From Xestospongia muta (Eukaryota; Porifera; Demospongiae; Haplosclerida; Petrosiidae), in assembly GCA_963693285.1 (NCBI GenBank), contig OY848917.1, positions 126,501 to 190,500 on the forward strand: a DNA stretch of 64,000 nt, in the 5' to 3' direction. A program made the position numbers and the translations under genes. The notes under the pieces are model-generated. The model ran no database searches. It was not told the origin of the DNA and saw nothing but the letters and a program-made list of their open reading frames with translations. Below are positions 1-21,183 of this stretch, piece after piece; position 1 is the first letter of the stretch; every line of letters begins with the position of its first letter.

Positions 1-105
1 AACACACACAATACATGAAAAAAGTAATTATTTATTGATATTTATAAAATGTCACTTAATCAAAAATCGAGTCATTTACGTTTCGATCTGAGTCAATACA
101 TACTC

Positions 106-3100
106 TCATATTTCCTGACATATCCTGACCTTATCTCGGAAAGCTCTGTTCAGTTGGCCTTGCAGTTGAGACAGGACTGTATCATAACTGGTCACACCTC
201 CTACATCATTTTCTAATAGATTACTAGCACTGGCACTAAGTTTCTTTCTAGTCAGGAACAACATCTGCTCACGACTAGACACTCCATTGTTACTTCTCCT
301 AGACAATAAACACACTATATACATTACTACTATTACATGTACTAATGACAGATATGAACAAATGGAGATCCATATACAAACCAAATGAAAATATATAAAT
401 GACTTTGAAATAATTGGATATGGATGAATAAATGTTATTGGAAACATGTGCACAACTATTAATTAACTACATGTTTATTTCAGTGATGCATGTAATTAAT
501 AAATAGTTACTATACTATATAATAGACATTGGTAAGCAGGAAGCTAAGAATGAGTATAGATGTTAGATGCTAACACTGAACATTTCAAAGTATACAATAT
601 ATATAGTATCTATTATTAAGGTCATGTGTCTTACATGCGCTGATCTAGTTCTGTGGCAGAGTTACTGTGACTTCGTCCAAATGGTGGGGACTCGTCTCCT
701 TGATTTGGTTGAAGGTGTGGCCTCAATCGACTATTTGTTCTGCCTCCTATACCACCACCCATACTCTCCTCACTGCCACTTTGACAACCAAGACTTTCTC
801 GTGATGAAGTTGACTTAACAGGACTTACATCTCTGGGATGATACAAGATCGGTTAAACACATTGTTTATATTATTAATATTCTTTAGTCAACAAGGTAGG
901 CATTTGGTTGGTTGAATACAGTAGCATTTAAAGTAATGATGTCAATTTACAAACTAAGTAACATGCCTTGTTATCTTCTATTGTAATAGTTCATGTTTTG
1001 TGTCAAGTTCAAAAAGAGTACTCAAATTATTTAAAACAGCATTTCAAAGGAGGTCATTAAATGTATTATCAATCTACATACAAATTATTTTAAACTCTAA
1101 CCTTGAAGCTTTGTGCCTGTTATTTTCTGCTTCCATAAAAAGCAATTTATCTTGCATCTCTTTCAACTGTTTTACAAGTTCTATATTTCTCTCTTTGAGA
1201 TTTTTAACATCATGATTTGAATGGGTGGTTGTTGTCATTAAGTGGTTTTCTCCAAGTTTAAGTTGATCCTATAACACACAATACAAGTACATCTATGACA
1301 AATGTACTGATGAATATAAAAAGCCTTTCTGGTAACTATGTAATAAAAGGCAAACAGCTTGTTCTTTTGGATTTCATTTATAATAAAGCTTCTCTGTAAT
1401 GGGCCGTCAAGGCCCTTTCAGACTGTCCTTAGTATACAGATGGTCACAATACCATTATCAGTATAGAACTAAAACAAGTGATACACCTTACAATATCGTA
1501 GTTTTAGTTACTATGTCACATACTTTCAATTTGCTATTTTCAGTCTTTAATTCAGCTAAATTTGAAGCTAAGCGATCTCGTTGGTCAATGATATTATCCA
1601 GTTCCTTTTTGGAAGAGTCATAAGTTGGAGCTAGTGAACGAATCTTTTCAGTGAGTCGTTGATTCTCTCTCTGTAGTTCAGTTACTTTGTATTTATAACT
1701 GTCTCGATCTTGTACAGCACACTCCAAGTCACTATCATACAAGTGAATAATACCATTAATAGACAACATTATAATACAATCATCCATTCATCTATCTACA
1801 TATTCGTCTGTCTATTTTTCCATCTGTCAGTTATTCATCTAAATATTGTCAATACAAAAACCTAGCACTGTCTAATACTAGAGAGTTCACATACAAAGCA
1901 TTTAAATCAACAATGCTCTATATTCCTACAATACTATATTGATGTGTTTATTTAGAGACAACATGTACTACATGTGTAAGTGGTATACAGTAACAACATT
2001 TCTCAGTAAATTTACTCTAACTTCAAACAATATAGGACACAAAGTTATGTCCTGCCTGTCACGTATCATTTATTAGAACAAATTAACGTACAAATTGTTA
2101 GTAAACTTAGTAGATAAGCCATAAAAAAACAGATGTTAGACTACAACATTTACTTACTACATATATGCAAAAACAGGTAAGAAAAAAGTAACAATTGATT
2201 TAATGAAAGTTTCTTAAAGTTTAGTGGAGGATGAGTCTACTGCCCCCTCTCACTTAGCTATATTCCAAAATTGCCCCAAACAACCTTTTTAAATTAAACC
2301 CTGTCTTGACTATGGAGTGTGTAAATAATAAAAGCATCAAGTTCTTTCCATTTGGTACTATTGTGTATAGGAGTTGGTCTATACCTTCTTGTTCCTCTCA
2401 GTTCATCTAAAATGTGAGATATTTTCTGCTCATGTTCAGATCTTAAAAGACGTAGGTTTTGTTCTAACTGATCCTTCTCATATTGCAGTTTGTGAACAAA
2501 TCCCTGTAACTAAAGAGCAAAAATAAAGTTATAGTGTGAACAATTATATGATGCACTGCTACTAAAAAAACTGTAAAACAATGAAACCCTTTCTAGTAGA
2601 AACTCCCTGAATATAGCTACCTATAAACACAGCTTTCTATTTGACGTAAAGCTGGTAATGTTGACTTTGACAAGAACAAAAATAATAAGAGGTGATTAAT
2701 AAGCATATTCATTTAAAACATTAAGACAAGAGGAGAAATTGTCCTACTAGTAGAACTAAGCAGAGTCTCAAAATCTCACAAAAGTTCTTGTTTTATCATC
2801 TCTTGCTGTCTTAAAAATAATACTAAAATTTACAATCTGAGTTACTTATATTGTAGTTAACACTGATGATGAAATCATTGATTCCTACCTCCCTATGTTG
2901 AGCCATGAAATAACCAGACTGTTCCACTTTCTTTTGTGCTTTATCTCTCTCTTCTGTCACACGTTCCATTTTGACTTTAAGATCAGCTTGCTCAGCTGAT
3001 ACATTCTAAAAAATATACAAATTATGACATGAATCAATATAAATAAAATAATATATTACATTAATGTATCCACCTGATTGACTGGTCATAAATATCACTT

Positions 3101-6100
3101 TATCCTTATATTCATCTGTTTGTTCACATAACATAATTTGGTAAATAGTCTGGTAGTAAAATTGCTAAACCCTACACAGTCTACATCATTTAACAATGTG
3201 ACATCATGTTAGTAACATACTTTACTTCAAAGATGTCACACCAAGATTCTATTTTATGATACTATCAAAGACACTAGCTTTGAACTTGCTCTCAAACATA
3301 CTACAAACAGCTAGTGGTCATAGGAGGCATGTAATCACAATATCATTACAAAATATTTCATTGTGTTAATCATTTGATTGTCTGAACTCACTTTGAATTT
3401 TTGCTGAAGATGATGAAATCTTGTTCGCCATTCAATGCTCTCTGATCGAATATCATGATCACTGTATTGGTAACGAAGGTTTAATCTCTTTCCTTGATCA
3501 TGTGAACGGTTTGGTTGAGGTCGTTCCATCTCAACATGATCCATTATGTTTAGTACTTCTAAAGGAGTGGGAGAGAAAGAGGAAACAGATAGTAATGTTA
3601 CCTTAGAGATCTCACACAGTATTAGTAATACAATATCAGTTACTATAAGTAACTATATAACTGACAAACAACATATCAAAGAAAACTATTTTCAAAATGA
3701 TATGTGACAAATTTCTCTGGCAGTTATCAATGTCTATAAAGCAGCCATTTTGTTCTACATTTTGTGTCTCATCAGAGACACTCTTTCATAATAATATATG
3801 ATAGAGAGAAGAATGAGAGAGAGAAAGAGAGATACAGGATGGTTCTTTGATTTAAAACATTGTAATTCCCAACAGCGAATTACCAGGTAAATATTATTGT
3901 GTACATATAGTCATAAAACTTGCTTATAATCTTATAATAATACCTCAACTGAGAAAAATGAATGATGTTAAAATTAAATATCAAGTTATGATATTACACA
4001 GATGAGATAGATGGGAATTTGTACTTCAATATTAGAAGAGACAGTAAAATATAGTATAGAATGAATTGATAATAGGACTACTTTATTAAAAGGCATGTAC
4101 TATTTTAGTATAGTTTTCAACCATTAACTGATACAATACACTAGCTATAAAAAAGATTGACAATAACATCAAACATTAAAAAAGAAAGCACTTTATAATG
4201 GGTCAAACATCATAGTTCGTAGAGCAAGAGATATATGCATCACTTAGTTCAAAGACAATACCAATGGAATCTGAGTAAACCATATCTCTCAAACATTGTG
4301 TTATTAAAATACGTGCAAATGTTCAAAGATTTTTTCCTCCTCCATTGACCACAATGTAAGATTAAACTGGTGTGTGTTCATAGCAGCATCAAAGAATGTG
4401 ACCATCTACAGAGCAGTCTAAACACGATCAATTATACAATAATAATTGATCGAGTCATTTGTCATTACTTATTTCTTAAAAGTATTCTTTGTAAGATAAT
4501 TGTCCATTGTGTAGTGGTTTTCTCGGTACAGATTTTCAACAATAAATAAGGAAAGAAAGTGTCCTGAATCCAATATAGACTGTAATTGACATGATAATAT
4601 TTGAAAAAGGACATAACCAAACTGTCTAATTATGGAGGTTCCTCTTATGCTAATGTACCTCAGTGAGGGGAGTGCCCATTAATCAAGGATAATTAAACCC
4701 ATTAAAAGAGGAGTAACCACTAAATTAAACTGTTTTCAAACAACACTATCTCAACATTTACAATGCTATTCTACTTATAATGCCAATACAATAGTACTAG
4801 TTTGTGGGAGTAGAGTTGTAAAGTAATTACATACATATTTTTGATGACATTCAAATGTCCCTCCTTAAAACAGCCTGACCACAGAAAAGTGAGAAAAGTG
4901 AAGATAATACTGTCAGTAGTAGTAAGATGAACGCATTCTTCACATTGAAATAATTATATTATCTACAGTCAAGTGCACTTAAGATTCAGAGAAGGGAACA
5001 AGAATGTTTCTGTAACAACAACACTTAAAATTAAAGGCATTACACTGAGGTTTAGGGCAGGTGTCAATAGTAAAGTGCCCCAGGATACTACACAATCAGT
5101 CTCAAAATCTGACATCATTTCCCATTCTAGTATCTTAATGGATTATACAACTACTATGTTGAATACACATCTGTACTAAGGATATTTCCAATATACTAAA
5201 ATATTAGCTACAGAGAGGTTTGCCAATAAAAGGACACTTATATATATTATCATATCACATGTACAATGATGTGACATTCCATTAGGTGGAATACATAATA
5301 CAATGTGGTACAACTTGAAATTATGTTTACATGTTTCTAATGTGTTGTAAACAAATATGTCTCTCTCAAAGCTGTTCACTAATAAATAAATTGAATAATT
5401 AACAAGTGATAAGAAGCCAACTACTTGATATGAAAAGAGTGACTGGCTTTGAGGAATAATGTTAAAATTGTTTATTCCATTGAGTATTGTTGGTACAAGA
5501 CAGATATGCATATATTAGGTTTAAAAGGTTAATTGTTGGCTTTGTACAAACAATTTTAAATATGGGATCATTAATGTCACACTTTAAAGACTTCTTTAGT
5601 ATATGATATCAAGTATTGATAAAATAACACAATCAGAAAACTTTCTCATTATCTATTCACTGCCTTAGATTATAATGGATATCTTACTTCAGACCTGTCT
5701 CTATAATTTAATTATAAAAAACTTGTATGCATCATTACTACAGACAGAGGTATTGTTCAATAGAAAGAACAGCGTGATTTGCTATAGTTATTGCTCAAGA
5801 ACACTCAATTAAAATAATATTTTATTAACTTAAAGACTTCTGGTGTCAAAAGTTACTTGCTACAAGTCTGTACATAACCAGCATGTGTGACTACACAATT
5901 GCAGTGCAGAATATTGTAATGTTATTTTAAAGCCAGACCCAAAATACTGTAAACTTTGTAACTTCATAATAGACAGTAAGTCACAATGATACTGCTTATG
6001 ATTACAGAACACACACAGAGATTGGCACGGACAGTTACAGGATATGGATAATGACTTTGGAATGACATATATTAACAGTCTCTGCCAAATTCCACCAGAT

Positions 6101-9100
6101 GGCAAACACATTAAGACAATATCATTTAATGGAAACACTATGATATTTCAAAAGATTGTCTTACTTAATGTTATGTAATATGTGGTCAAAGACGTCACAT
6201 AGTTAAAGCATAGAAACACATGTATAATTTGTTTAAATACAGAATGCTGACATGGCACATATTGTAGTAAACAGGTTTCGAAAAGTTAAAAAAAACAAAT
6301 TTACAAAAACTGAACCTGATCAACTAGTTTGAAAAACAAGTTAACATACTATAAGTTCAGAAGAATCATCAATGATAGGACATTATTAACTCTCCACTAT
6401 GACTACCCAAGTACAGACAAAGTTTAAAAAGGTATTTAATGTTTTTTCTATCTTTAACAAATGTCAAGTGAAATTAACGTTATCTATTTGAATATTTTAA
6501 TACAGGACAGCTTCCTTTAACATGAAGGATTAGTGAAACAAACTTGAAGAAAATTAACTGCTAACTGATCACTCTTTCCAACATATCTATTCACGTGTAT
6601 AATAAAATCCCTACTAATAATACCCATTTATACAGTAACTGTGTCAACAGATAAACCTGACTCTGTTAGGAGTAAGTTATGACATTGACACAACTTTGTC
6701 TCGATGTAATGTATGTGTTACTAGTTATGGAATGTCTAGTGATATTTGATGTTATTCCCATCAGAATAACAATAATAGTAGCACCACCCAATACATTAAG
6801 TGACAAACAAAGACTATGTCGGAATGCACACATACATAGTGAGTGCAACGTTTTAGTCAACAGACAATCATAGAATTTATAAACTACATCATTTATATAC
6901 TACATCTTATGGCAACTATGCATGTGTAATGTGACATAGGAAAGTGCTTCATGACACAACATAATTGTGTTTTAATTTAAAAGTAATCTATCCAAATATT
7001 GAAATGAACAATTATTGCCTCTCTGTATTAATTATGGTTTTATTTCAGACAAGGATGGAGCCAAGCACTCATTGTAAGCATTAAGCCAATGTAAGCACTT
7101 TCCCAAGTGTTTTGAAGTGTTTCCAGCACTGTACTGAAAAGGGATTTAGTGCTTAGTGTTTAGCACTACAAACTATTACTACTTTCATTAACTTTTATAA
7201 AACCAATTTCAAATATATATCTAAAAGTTGAAATGTGTCAGTGTCCATACTTCAGTTGTTATTTTGCGTCAATTATGTAATGGTAGGTGTAGTAATGTAA
7301 ACCAGCATAGAAATAATTTATCCCAAAAGATGCCAGTTAACTGTTAAATGCTTTGAGCGATTTATTTTCATTAGTGTAACAACAATTTATAACATATTGG
7401 ACATTTGAATTGTAAGCTAAATATATCACTGATACATAGAAAATGTTTGTGATTTTGCTTAACGTCTTTTCTAAAACGCTTTGTCCCATGTCTGATAGAG
7501 GAAAACTCTCATTAGAATAAAGAAGGTCATCATCAGGAAACGTCACAATCTTAAGTGAGTCACAAAGTTCCCATTTTTTCTCCAAAGGTATATGATATAT
7601 CATATAATATTACCTCTACTTGTTTAGGCATAGTTCAGTGATAAGATATCAGTGATATTCTATACTGACCACACAAGGAATTTTGTTTGAACTGGTTTAT
7701 AAAACATGTTTTTATTATGTTAGTAAAGATAATAAATTTCATTCAATGTTTGTGTTTACAAACAAGTAATATGAGGACAATGAAATATAATTGTTACATG
7801 TCTTAAATTAACGGAATATACAATAATAAAAAACTAATTCTATTAGTGTAAACAACAGTGGTCAATATCAGAACAGATAGACACAATAATTACAGCACAT
7901 TTACTATTAAGAAGAAAAGATGAAACCACTACTCCAGTCATTTCGTTCAAGTATAAATATTATCAAATATTTGTATTGAGGATACCTCTTAAATGAAGGA
8001 CAGTTTCCAAGGTTCTCTATATAGTCATTCCTTATACTATGTATAATATTCCATAGGCTAATTCTGTAATAAAAGGCATTTGTACTAGACCACTTCCTTG
8101 GTCAAACATCATGTTTTTCACATGAAGTCATGATATGCTATCTCAGACTTATTCTCTATTAATTCACTATTAAAACATGTCTACATTAGTGTTGTGTTGT
8201 TATCACATTAGACTAACACACCTAGTTCTTTTAGTCAACATATGTGTTAACTAAAGTGCTATACTAACAGACAATAGCAGGTCTTGTAGGCAGTACCTTT
8301 AATGGAATCAATAACAGCTCCAGTACACAACTTTATAGTTGTACCAGACACCGAACATTGATATATCTTTAATATAAAGGTATCTTTTACTTATGAAATT
8401 TCAGTAATGCACTAGAGTATATTAGGTGGTAAAAAAGTGTCCCACGTAAATAAAAGTGAGTGACTTTTATTTGAATGGACTATTTGTGGTTTGATCTACA
8501 ACATAACCATAGTAATACACACTAATACTGATAACATGCTTCTGTAGGTTAAACAATGTCACAGTTTGGACAATAATCTAATTTATGTATACAAATGTTA
8601 GTTATTTTTATTATTACTATAATCTTTATTGTTATATACCATAGTTAGAATAACATATTATTGTAATTATTACTCCAGATAATAGGAAGATTGTAAATAA
8701 TGTATACCATAGACATAGAGCAAATTAAAATATAAGGACTATATTTTAAGTTTACAATTGAAGCACATGACTTCTGGTGAACATAACATTGGATATTACT
8801 GAGAATATCCTCAGCTATTAACACTCTATAGTTAGGACATATACTGTCATTTCATGTTAATCAGTGTCATATTTTACAGAAGACACAGGTTTGCACTAAC
8901 AGTTGTTACTAATGCCTCAAATTGTTATCTCTATAGAGATTGTAGTGCAGTACCTAGCTTCAAAACTTTGAACTTTCCTTATATAATATTTTGTGTGGTA
9001 TTGTGATCATATCTACTTCTAGATAACATTGTATGATCTAACTTAGTCACCAAGTGATCAATAGTTAAAATATGCAAGTTTGTTATTCCTAGCGCAATAG

Positions 9101-9675
9101 CATATCTCCTTATTGACTAATAATAAAATAATATACTTGATACCAGGAAATAGAGTGAAGTCTCCAATGGAATTATAAACTGTTATTAACTAGCACTAGT
9201 TCAGTAAATAAGTACAACATTGAATAAAAGGTAAAGAGAGTTAACTAGTTATTAACACATTATGTGTTAATAGAAATTGCAACTTCAAGTAAAGGAACTT
9301 ACTCAATTTAACAATGAAATTGAGACTGAGTTAATAAACAAACAAATAAACTTGTACTATTGAAATATATGTAATAGACAACAACAGAATTATAATTATC
9401 ATAATAATCATAAGTGGCTCATGTACATAGTAATTCCCTCTTCATTACAAAATACAAGTTGTGGTCACATTTTTACAAGCAAATGTAGTTTAAATAAAAG
9501 ACTCACCAAATTGTTTCAAATTGTAGCTCCTTAGAGACTCTAGCAGGCCATTAGGTAACAGTTTAGACTGTGACAGACTTACTACTGAGTGACTGTGTCT
9601 TGCAAATAACTGAGAACTAGCAATGCATTGTGTTATGTGGAGGTGATCCGGCCCTCCCTCGTGAATTCCATGCAT
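106..9675 (-). CDS. Coiled-coil protein, 8 exons, about 447 aa
   Basis: Exons on the minus strand, in transcript order: 9675-9507, 3558-3392, 3005-2889, 2509-2385, 1731-1524, 1268-1102, 832-635, 298-106. Every junction has GT/AG ends and the phases close, giving 1344 nt. The start is the ATG at 9675. The middle (roughly residues 90-300) is rich in heptad-like Leu/Lys/Glu/Gln, for example ERDKAQKKVEQ, QRENQRLTEKIRSL and ELVKQLKEMQDKL, so a long parallel coiled coil is likely. A Ser/Gly/Pro-rich low-complexity part follows (SPVKSTSSRESLG), then a C-terminal segment ending VRICQEI. There is no signal peptide or membrane segment. It resembles centrosomal or cytoskeletal coiled-coil proteins in composition only, and I do not recognise the family. 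The 5.9 kb gap between exons 1 and 2 is odd: the phase fits directly, but extra small exons or a different first exon cannot be excluded. A minus-strand AATAAA lies at 36-31, about 70 bp past the stop. Confidence 0.8.
3559..9506. other. Long first intron of the coiled-coil gene, no supported gene
   Basis: This AT-rich stretch of about 5.9 kb separates exon 2 from exon 1 of the minus-strand coiled-coil gene. Short open frames occur in it (for example 5176-5511 and 5860-6138, minus strand), but they show no recognisable motif, no splice context and no composition that sets them apart. Near 7060-7170 there is a local cluster of repeated agcactt/aagtgc words that may be a small decayed repeat. 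I see nothing else. Confidence 0.5.
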
Positions 9676-9838
9676 GCCTGTTTCTATTAATTCGTACAGT
9701 TACGGTAATCCACGAGAAAATAAAATAAAAATCAGTCGTTGGGCGTGGTTTATAATTGCCTTTATAATTCGAGCATTCATCTCTGGTTTGTTGTTACTTA
9801 ACTTTTAATTCGAGCTCTGTTTTTTTAAACTCGCATTC
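9676..9838. promoter_or_regulatory. Compact divergent promoter between the coiled-coil and kinase genes
   Basis: Only 163 bp separate the two start codons, which point away from each other, so both genes must start transcription in or near this interval. It holds a GGGCGTGG (KLF/Sp-type) box near 9741. It also has a near-duplication: the words around 9771-9792 (gcattcatctctggtttg) recur at 9834-9850 (gcattcatgtctggtttg), the second copy overlapping the kinase start codon. No TATA box is evident. Confidence 0.55.
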
Positions 9839-18061
<8,223 letters not shown>

Positions 18062-18786
18062 ATATCATGTGACTCTGTTTATCTACTAAGTCGGCCATTA
18101 TAACTCTGTAGTAATACATTTTAGCTTTTTTCAGTGTATAATTGTTTTCTCACTATATTATACATTATCTCAGTACATGTACATGTACATGAAGTTGAAC
18201 TATTTATTATGACCTCTTTCCAAACGTTGATGTGTTGTTAATTATAGTATGACAAGTTCTTTTAATTCACTAAATACAATACATTGTTTTTTACATAACT
18301 TGTTCAATTATTTGTATATAATAATAGACAATGTCTTCATGTCCAGTTCATATATATTGCTGTGTAATAAAACCAAAACCTATGTACTAAATATCAACTA
18401 TAGAGAGCAAAGTATGACTTCCTGTCATACCTATAGGTGATATGATAATAATTGATAGTGTTTGGTTTTACGTATACTCTACTTCTGGAGACTACATACC
18501 TTATAGAAATGAAGTACTTAAAGTAGACAGAATTGGTTGGACATATTCCAAGAACTAGTGACCTCCAACACATTTATTGAACTCATATTATAAATAGAAA
18601 ACTGATAACTGAAAGTATCAAAGGATAATTAAGCCAAAAATCTAATTTATTAAAGAGACATATAATTGCTATAAGTGAGTTAGTTTTAAAGTGTGATATA
18701 ACTTCCTAACTATTGTCCTCAGTATTTCATCTCTACATGTATTTATATGTATCCTTTTAGTCTGTCTTTTAAAACTATAGAGATTG
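18062..18786. other. Intergenic spacer downstream of the kinase gene
   Basis: No gene is seen. AATAAA at 18366-18371 is a candidate polyadenylation signal for the kinase gene. Bases 18045-18235 (aagtcacatgaatatcatgtgac through gacctctttcc) are repeated in diverged form at about 20385-20530, 23980-24160 and 24595-24760. This shows that the whole spacer-plus-gene unit has been duplicated several times. Confidence 0.6.
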
Positions 18787-20290
18787 ATGAAAATGAAGTT
18801 CAATCTTATTATGTTAATTTTATCAACCTTTATTTTCAGTGTTACTGCTGTCTCTGTCATTGATGATGATAATGGATCTACTAGCAATACAAATAGTTGT
18901 GTCACTTCTTTGTATGAACTAGAGGCATCACTCAAATCTAATCCACTCAATATAGAGAGTATTGATGATGGATTCTTCCCTCCTAACAGTGTCATCTCCC
19001 TATGGGTAACAGTTAATATCTACTATAATACATCTACTGAGAACCATGATGTTATCACTACTCATCCATACAATGGAGACTTAAATGATACCTCACCTGA
19101 TGTTATTTTTCATTGGTATGGAACAGCACTGTTTTTGTCTTTTAAACCAGATATAATTATGAAGTTGAGTGGACTTTCTATTTTCCTTGAAACCTCAACC
19201 AACTGCAGATTTGGAGTGACTAATATAGTTATAGACCCTCTTTGTCAAACTAATACAATGTTACTACAGAAGTTAGTATTGAAGGTATGACAAGAATAAT
19301 CATTACATAATAATGTCAATATATTTTATCATATAGCTTCCACAGTTATTATCATTAGGAGTTCGTGGATATTCTAGTGAAAATATAAATGATTCTATTA
19401 GTTATATATTAGTAGCAGAAGCTCATCAGTTTATGGGTATAACATTGACTGTCTTAGCTCCACTTATATTATACAAGTTTATACTTCCCTCTATTAACAA
19501 CAAACGTTGTGAAGATAACACAGAGGAAATATCAAGGAATAGTTTATTTTGGGGATTTATTCACTCCAGTTTTTTAGGATTACTTGTTATGATTGTATAC
19601 AATTTCTCTATAATAAGTGCAGTGTCAAAGATTTCATTCTGGTGGCTTGTTTTACCTGTTCCATTACCTCTTATACTATTCTTTATTATAGACATAGTTG
19701 TAGTCATTGCCTGCATACAAGTCTTTAAACAATATAAGAAAAAAATTCATATTCTTGTCATTATGATGACATTGTTTGTCCAGATGATGTCATATCATAG
19801 TGGATGGGTTATTTTACTACTTATTACGTATCCTCTACAAGTGGGAACAGTGATTTTAATGTTGTTAAATGGTTACATTGCTTTAGCCTTTTCATGTGCA
19901 TTTATATTGCAATTGTGGAGAAAAAGACGCAACAAGTCATTATCAATAAACATTTTGTTCATTGGAGCTTACTTTTTCTGGACAATAACATATTTTTTAA
20001 TTGCGTATTATATAACATTAGCTACATATCAACATGAAGATGGTATCACTAAATTTATACCATCACTTCTACCTGTTGTTTTCATTGGATTCTGTACTTG
20101 GATAGCTAAGAACATCATTTTTAAAGTGATTGATTATGACAAGTTAAACCTGTCTGATTACAACAATGATAAAATATATAATAGCAAAAGTGAGAAAGTA
20201 CTTGAAGATAACGAGAACACACCTCTACAATCTGACTACAAATTAATGGCTACAGGAAGAACCAACAAATTAATAGACTCAAATGTTTGA
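18787..20290 (+). CDS. Signal-peptide protein with about seven membrane segments, copy 1 (483 aa)
   Basis: Exon 1 is 18787-19284 (166 codons) and exon 2 is 19337-20290, joined in phase 0. The start is the ATG at 18787, just before a hydrophobic leader (MKMKFNLIMLILSTFIFSV). Exon 1 encodes the leader and a soluble, probably extracellular part with several N-x-S/T sites and four or five Cys. Exon 2 begins LPQLLSLGVRGYSS and then carries about seven hydrophobic stretches (starting near ITLTVLAPLILY, ending near FIGFCTWIAKNIIFKV), followed by an acidic cytoplasmic tail of about 50 residues. The intron thus falls close to the ectodomain/membrane boundary. I do not recognise the family. The topology would fit a receptor or channel-like protein, but no GPCR signature motif is seen. 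The closest relative is the next gene downstream; a further C-terminal fragment lies at 24157-24476. Confidence 0.82.
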
Positions 20291-21183
20291 TCATTGTATT
20301 GAATTTAATTAGCTTTTTAGATATTTTAATAATAATTGTTAACACATATTACATAATATTGATTAGATTTAACACAATTCAGTCATAAAACAAGTCACAT
20401 GATTATCATATGATTATTATTGACTCAGTTATCCATTATGATACATTTATTTGGTCTCTAGTTATTTTCCACACTATTATACATCATCTCAATACATGTA
20501 CATGTGTTTATTATAACCTCTTTCCAAACATTAATATCATTATAGTTAGGGCAATTAGTGAAACCATATTCAAACACAACATGGCTTGATTACTGCCATC
20601 ACTATATTTAATAATTTTTTTTGAAAATTTTATTTACTTGTGTTAATAAGATATTCGACTGCCTGCTTTCCTGATGATTTAGCAACATTAAATATTATAC
20701 ATTACAGTACATGTACATGTATTTTTTGTATGTTCTGCTTTTAAATTGATTCCTAAGTATCAAGATTAATTGAAGGGTTATAGATTTAATGAAAATAGTG
20801 TCCCCAGTGTAACACCTCATGACTCTATTAATGTAGGTTATTTATTATGAACTCAATACTGCTGTTGTATAGTGATTTAATTGTTATAGTAAAAGAAGGC
20901 TGTCAAAAACAAGAAGCGAAGTTGTAACTTCATTTTTTGACTAAATGTAACCCTAACTTCATAAGACCCTAACCTATATTAATATACAACTGATGATGAG
21001 GGGTATGTTTGTAGGAAATGCTATAGGCACATTATCCTAAGAAGTCCTCCTACACATAGGCTGACACAGCTTGCAGCAACAATTGGCTGTGACCAATCCA
21101 TAATGGGGACTTCCCAGGTAATGTCCCTGTAGCATTCCATGGATACTTACCTATTATTATCAGTTGTTATACTTAGTCATAAA
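20291..21183. other. Spacer between the two seven-segment membrane genes
   Basis: No gene is seen. The first part (20385-20530) is a diverged copy of the spacer at 18045-18235. An in-frame ATG at 21139 would extend the next gene by 15 codons, but the copy-1 alignment favours the later start at 21184. Confidence 0.55.

Noticed and set aside
5176..6138. Minus-strand open frames in the large intron
   Set aside because: No motif, no splice partners with matching phase, composition as in the surrounding intron.
21139..21183. Upstream in-frame ATG for membrane-gene copy 2
   Set aside because: It would add 15 residues before the leader; copy 1 aligns with the ATG at 21184.
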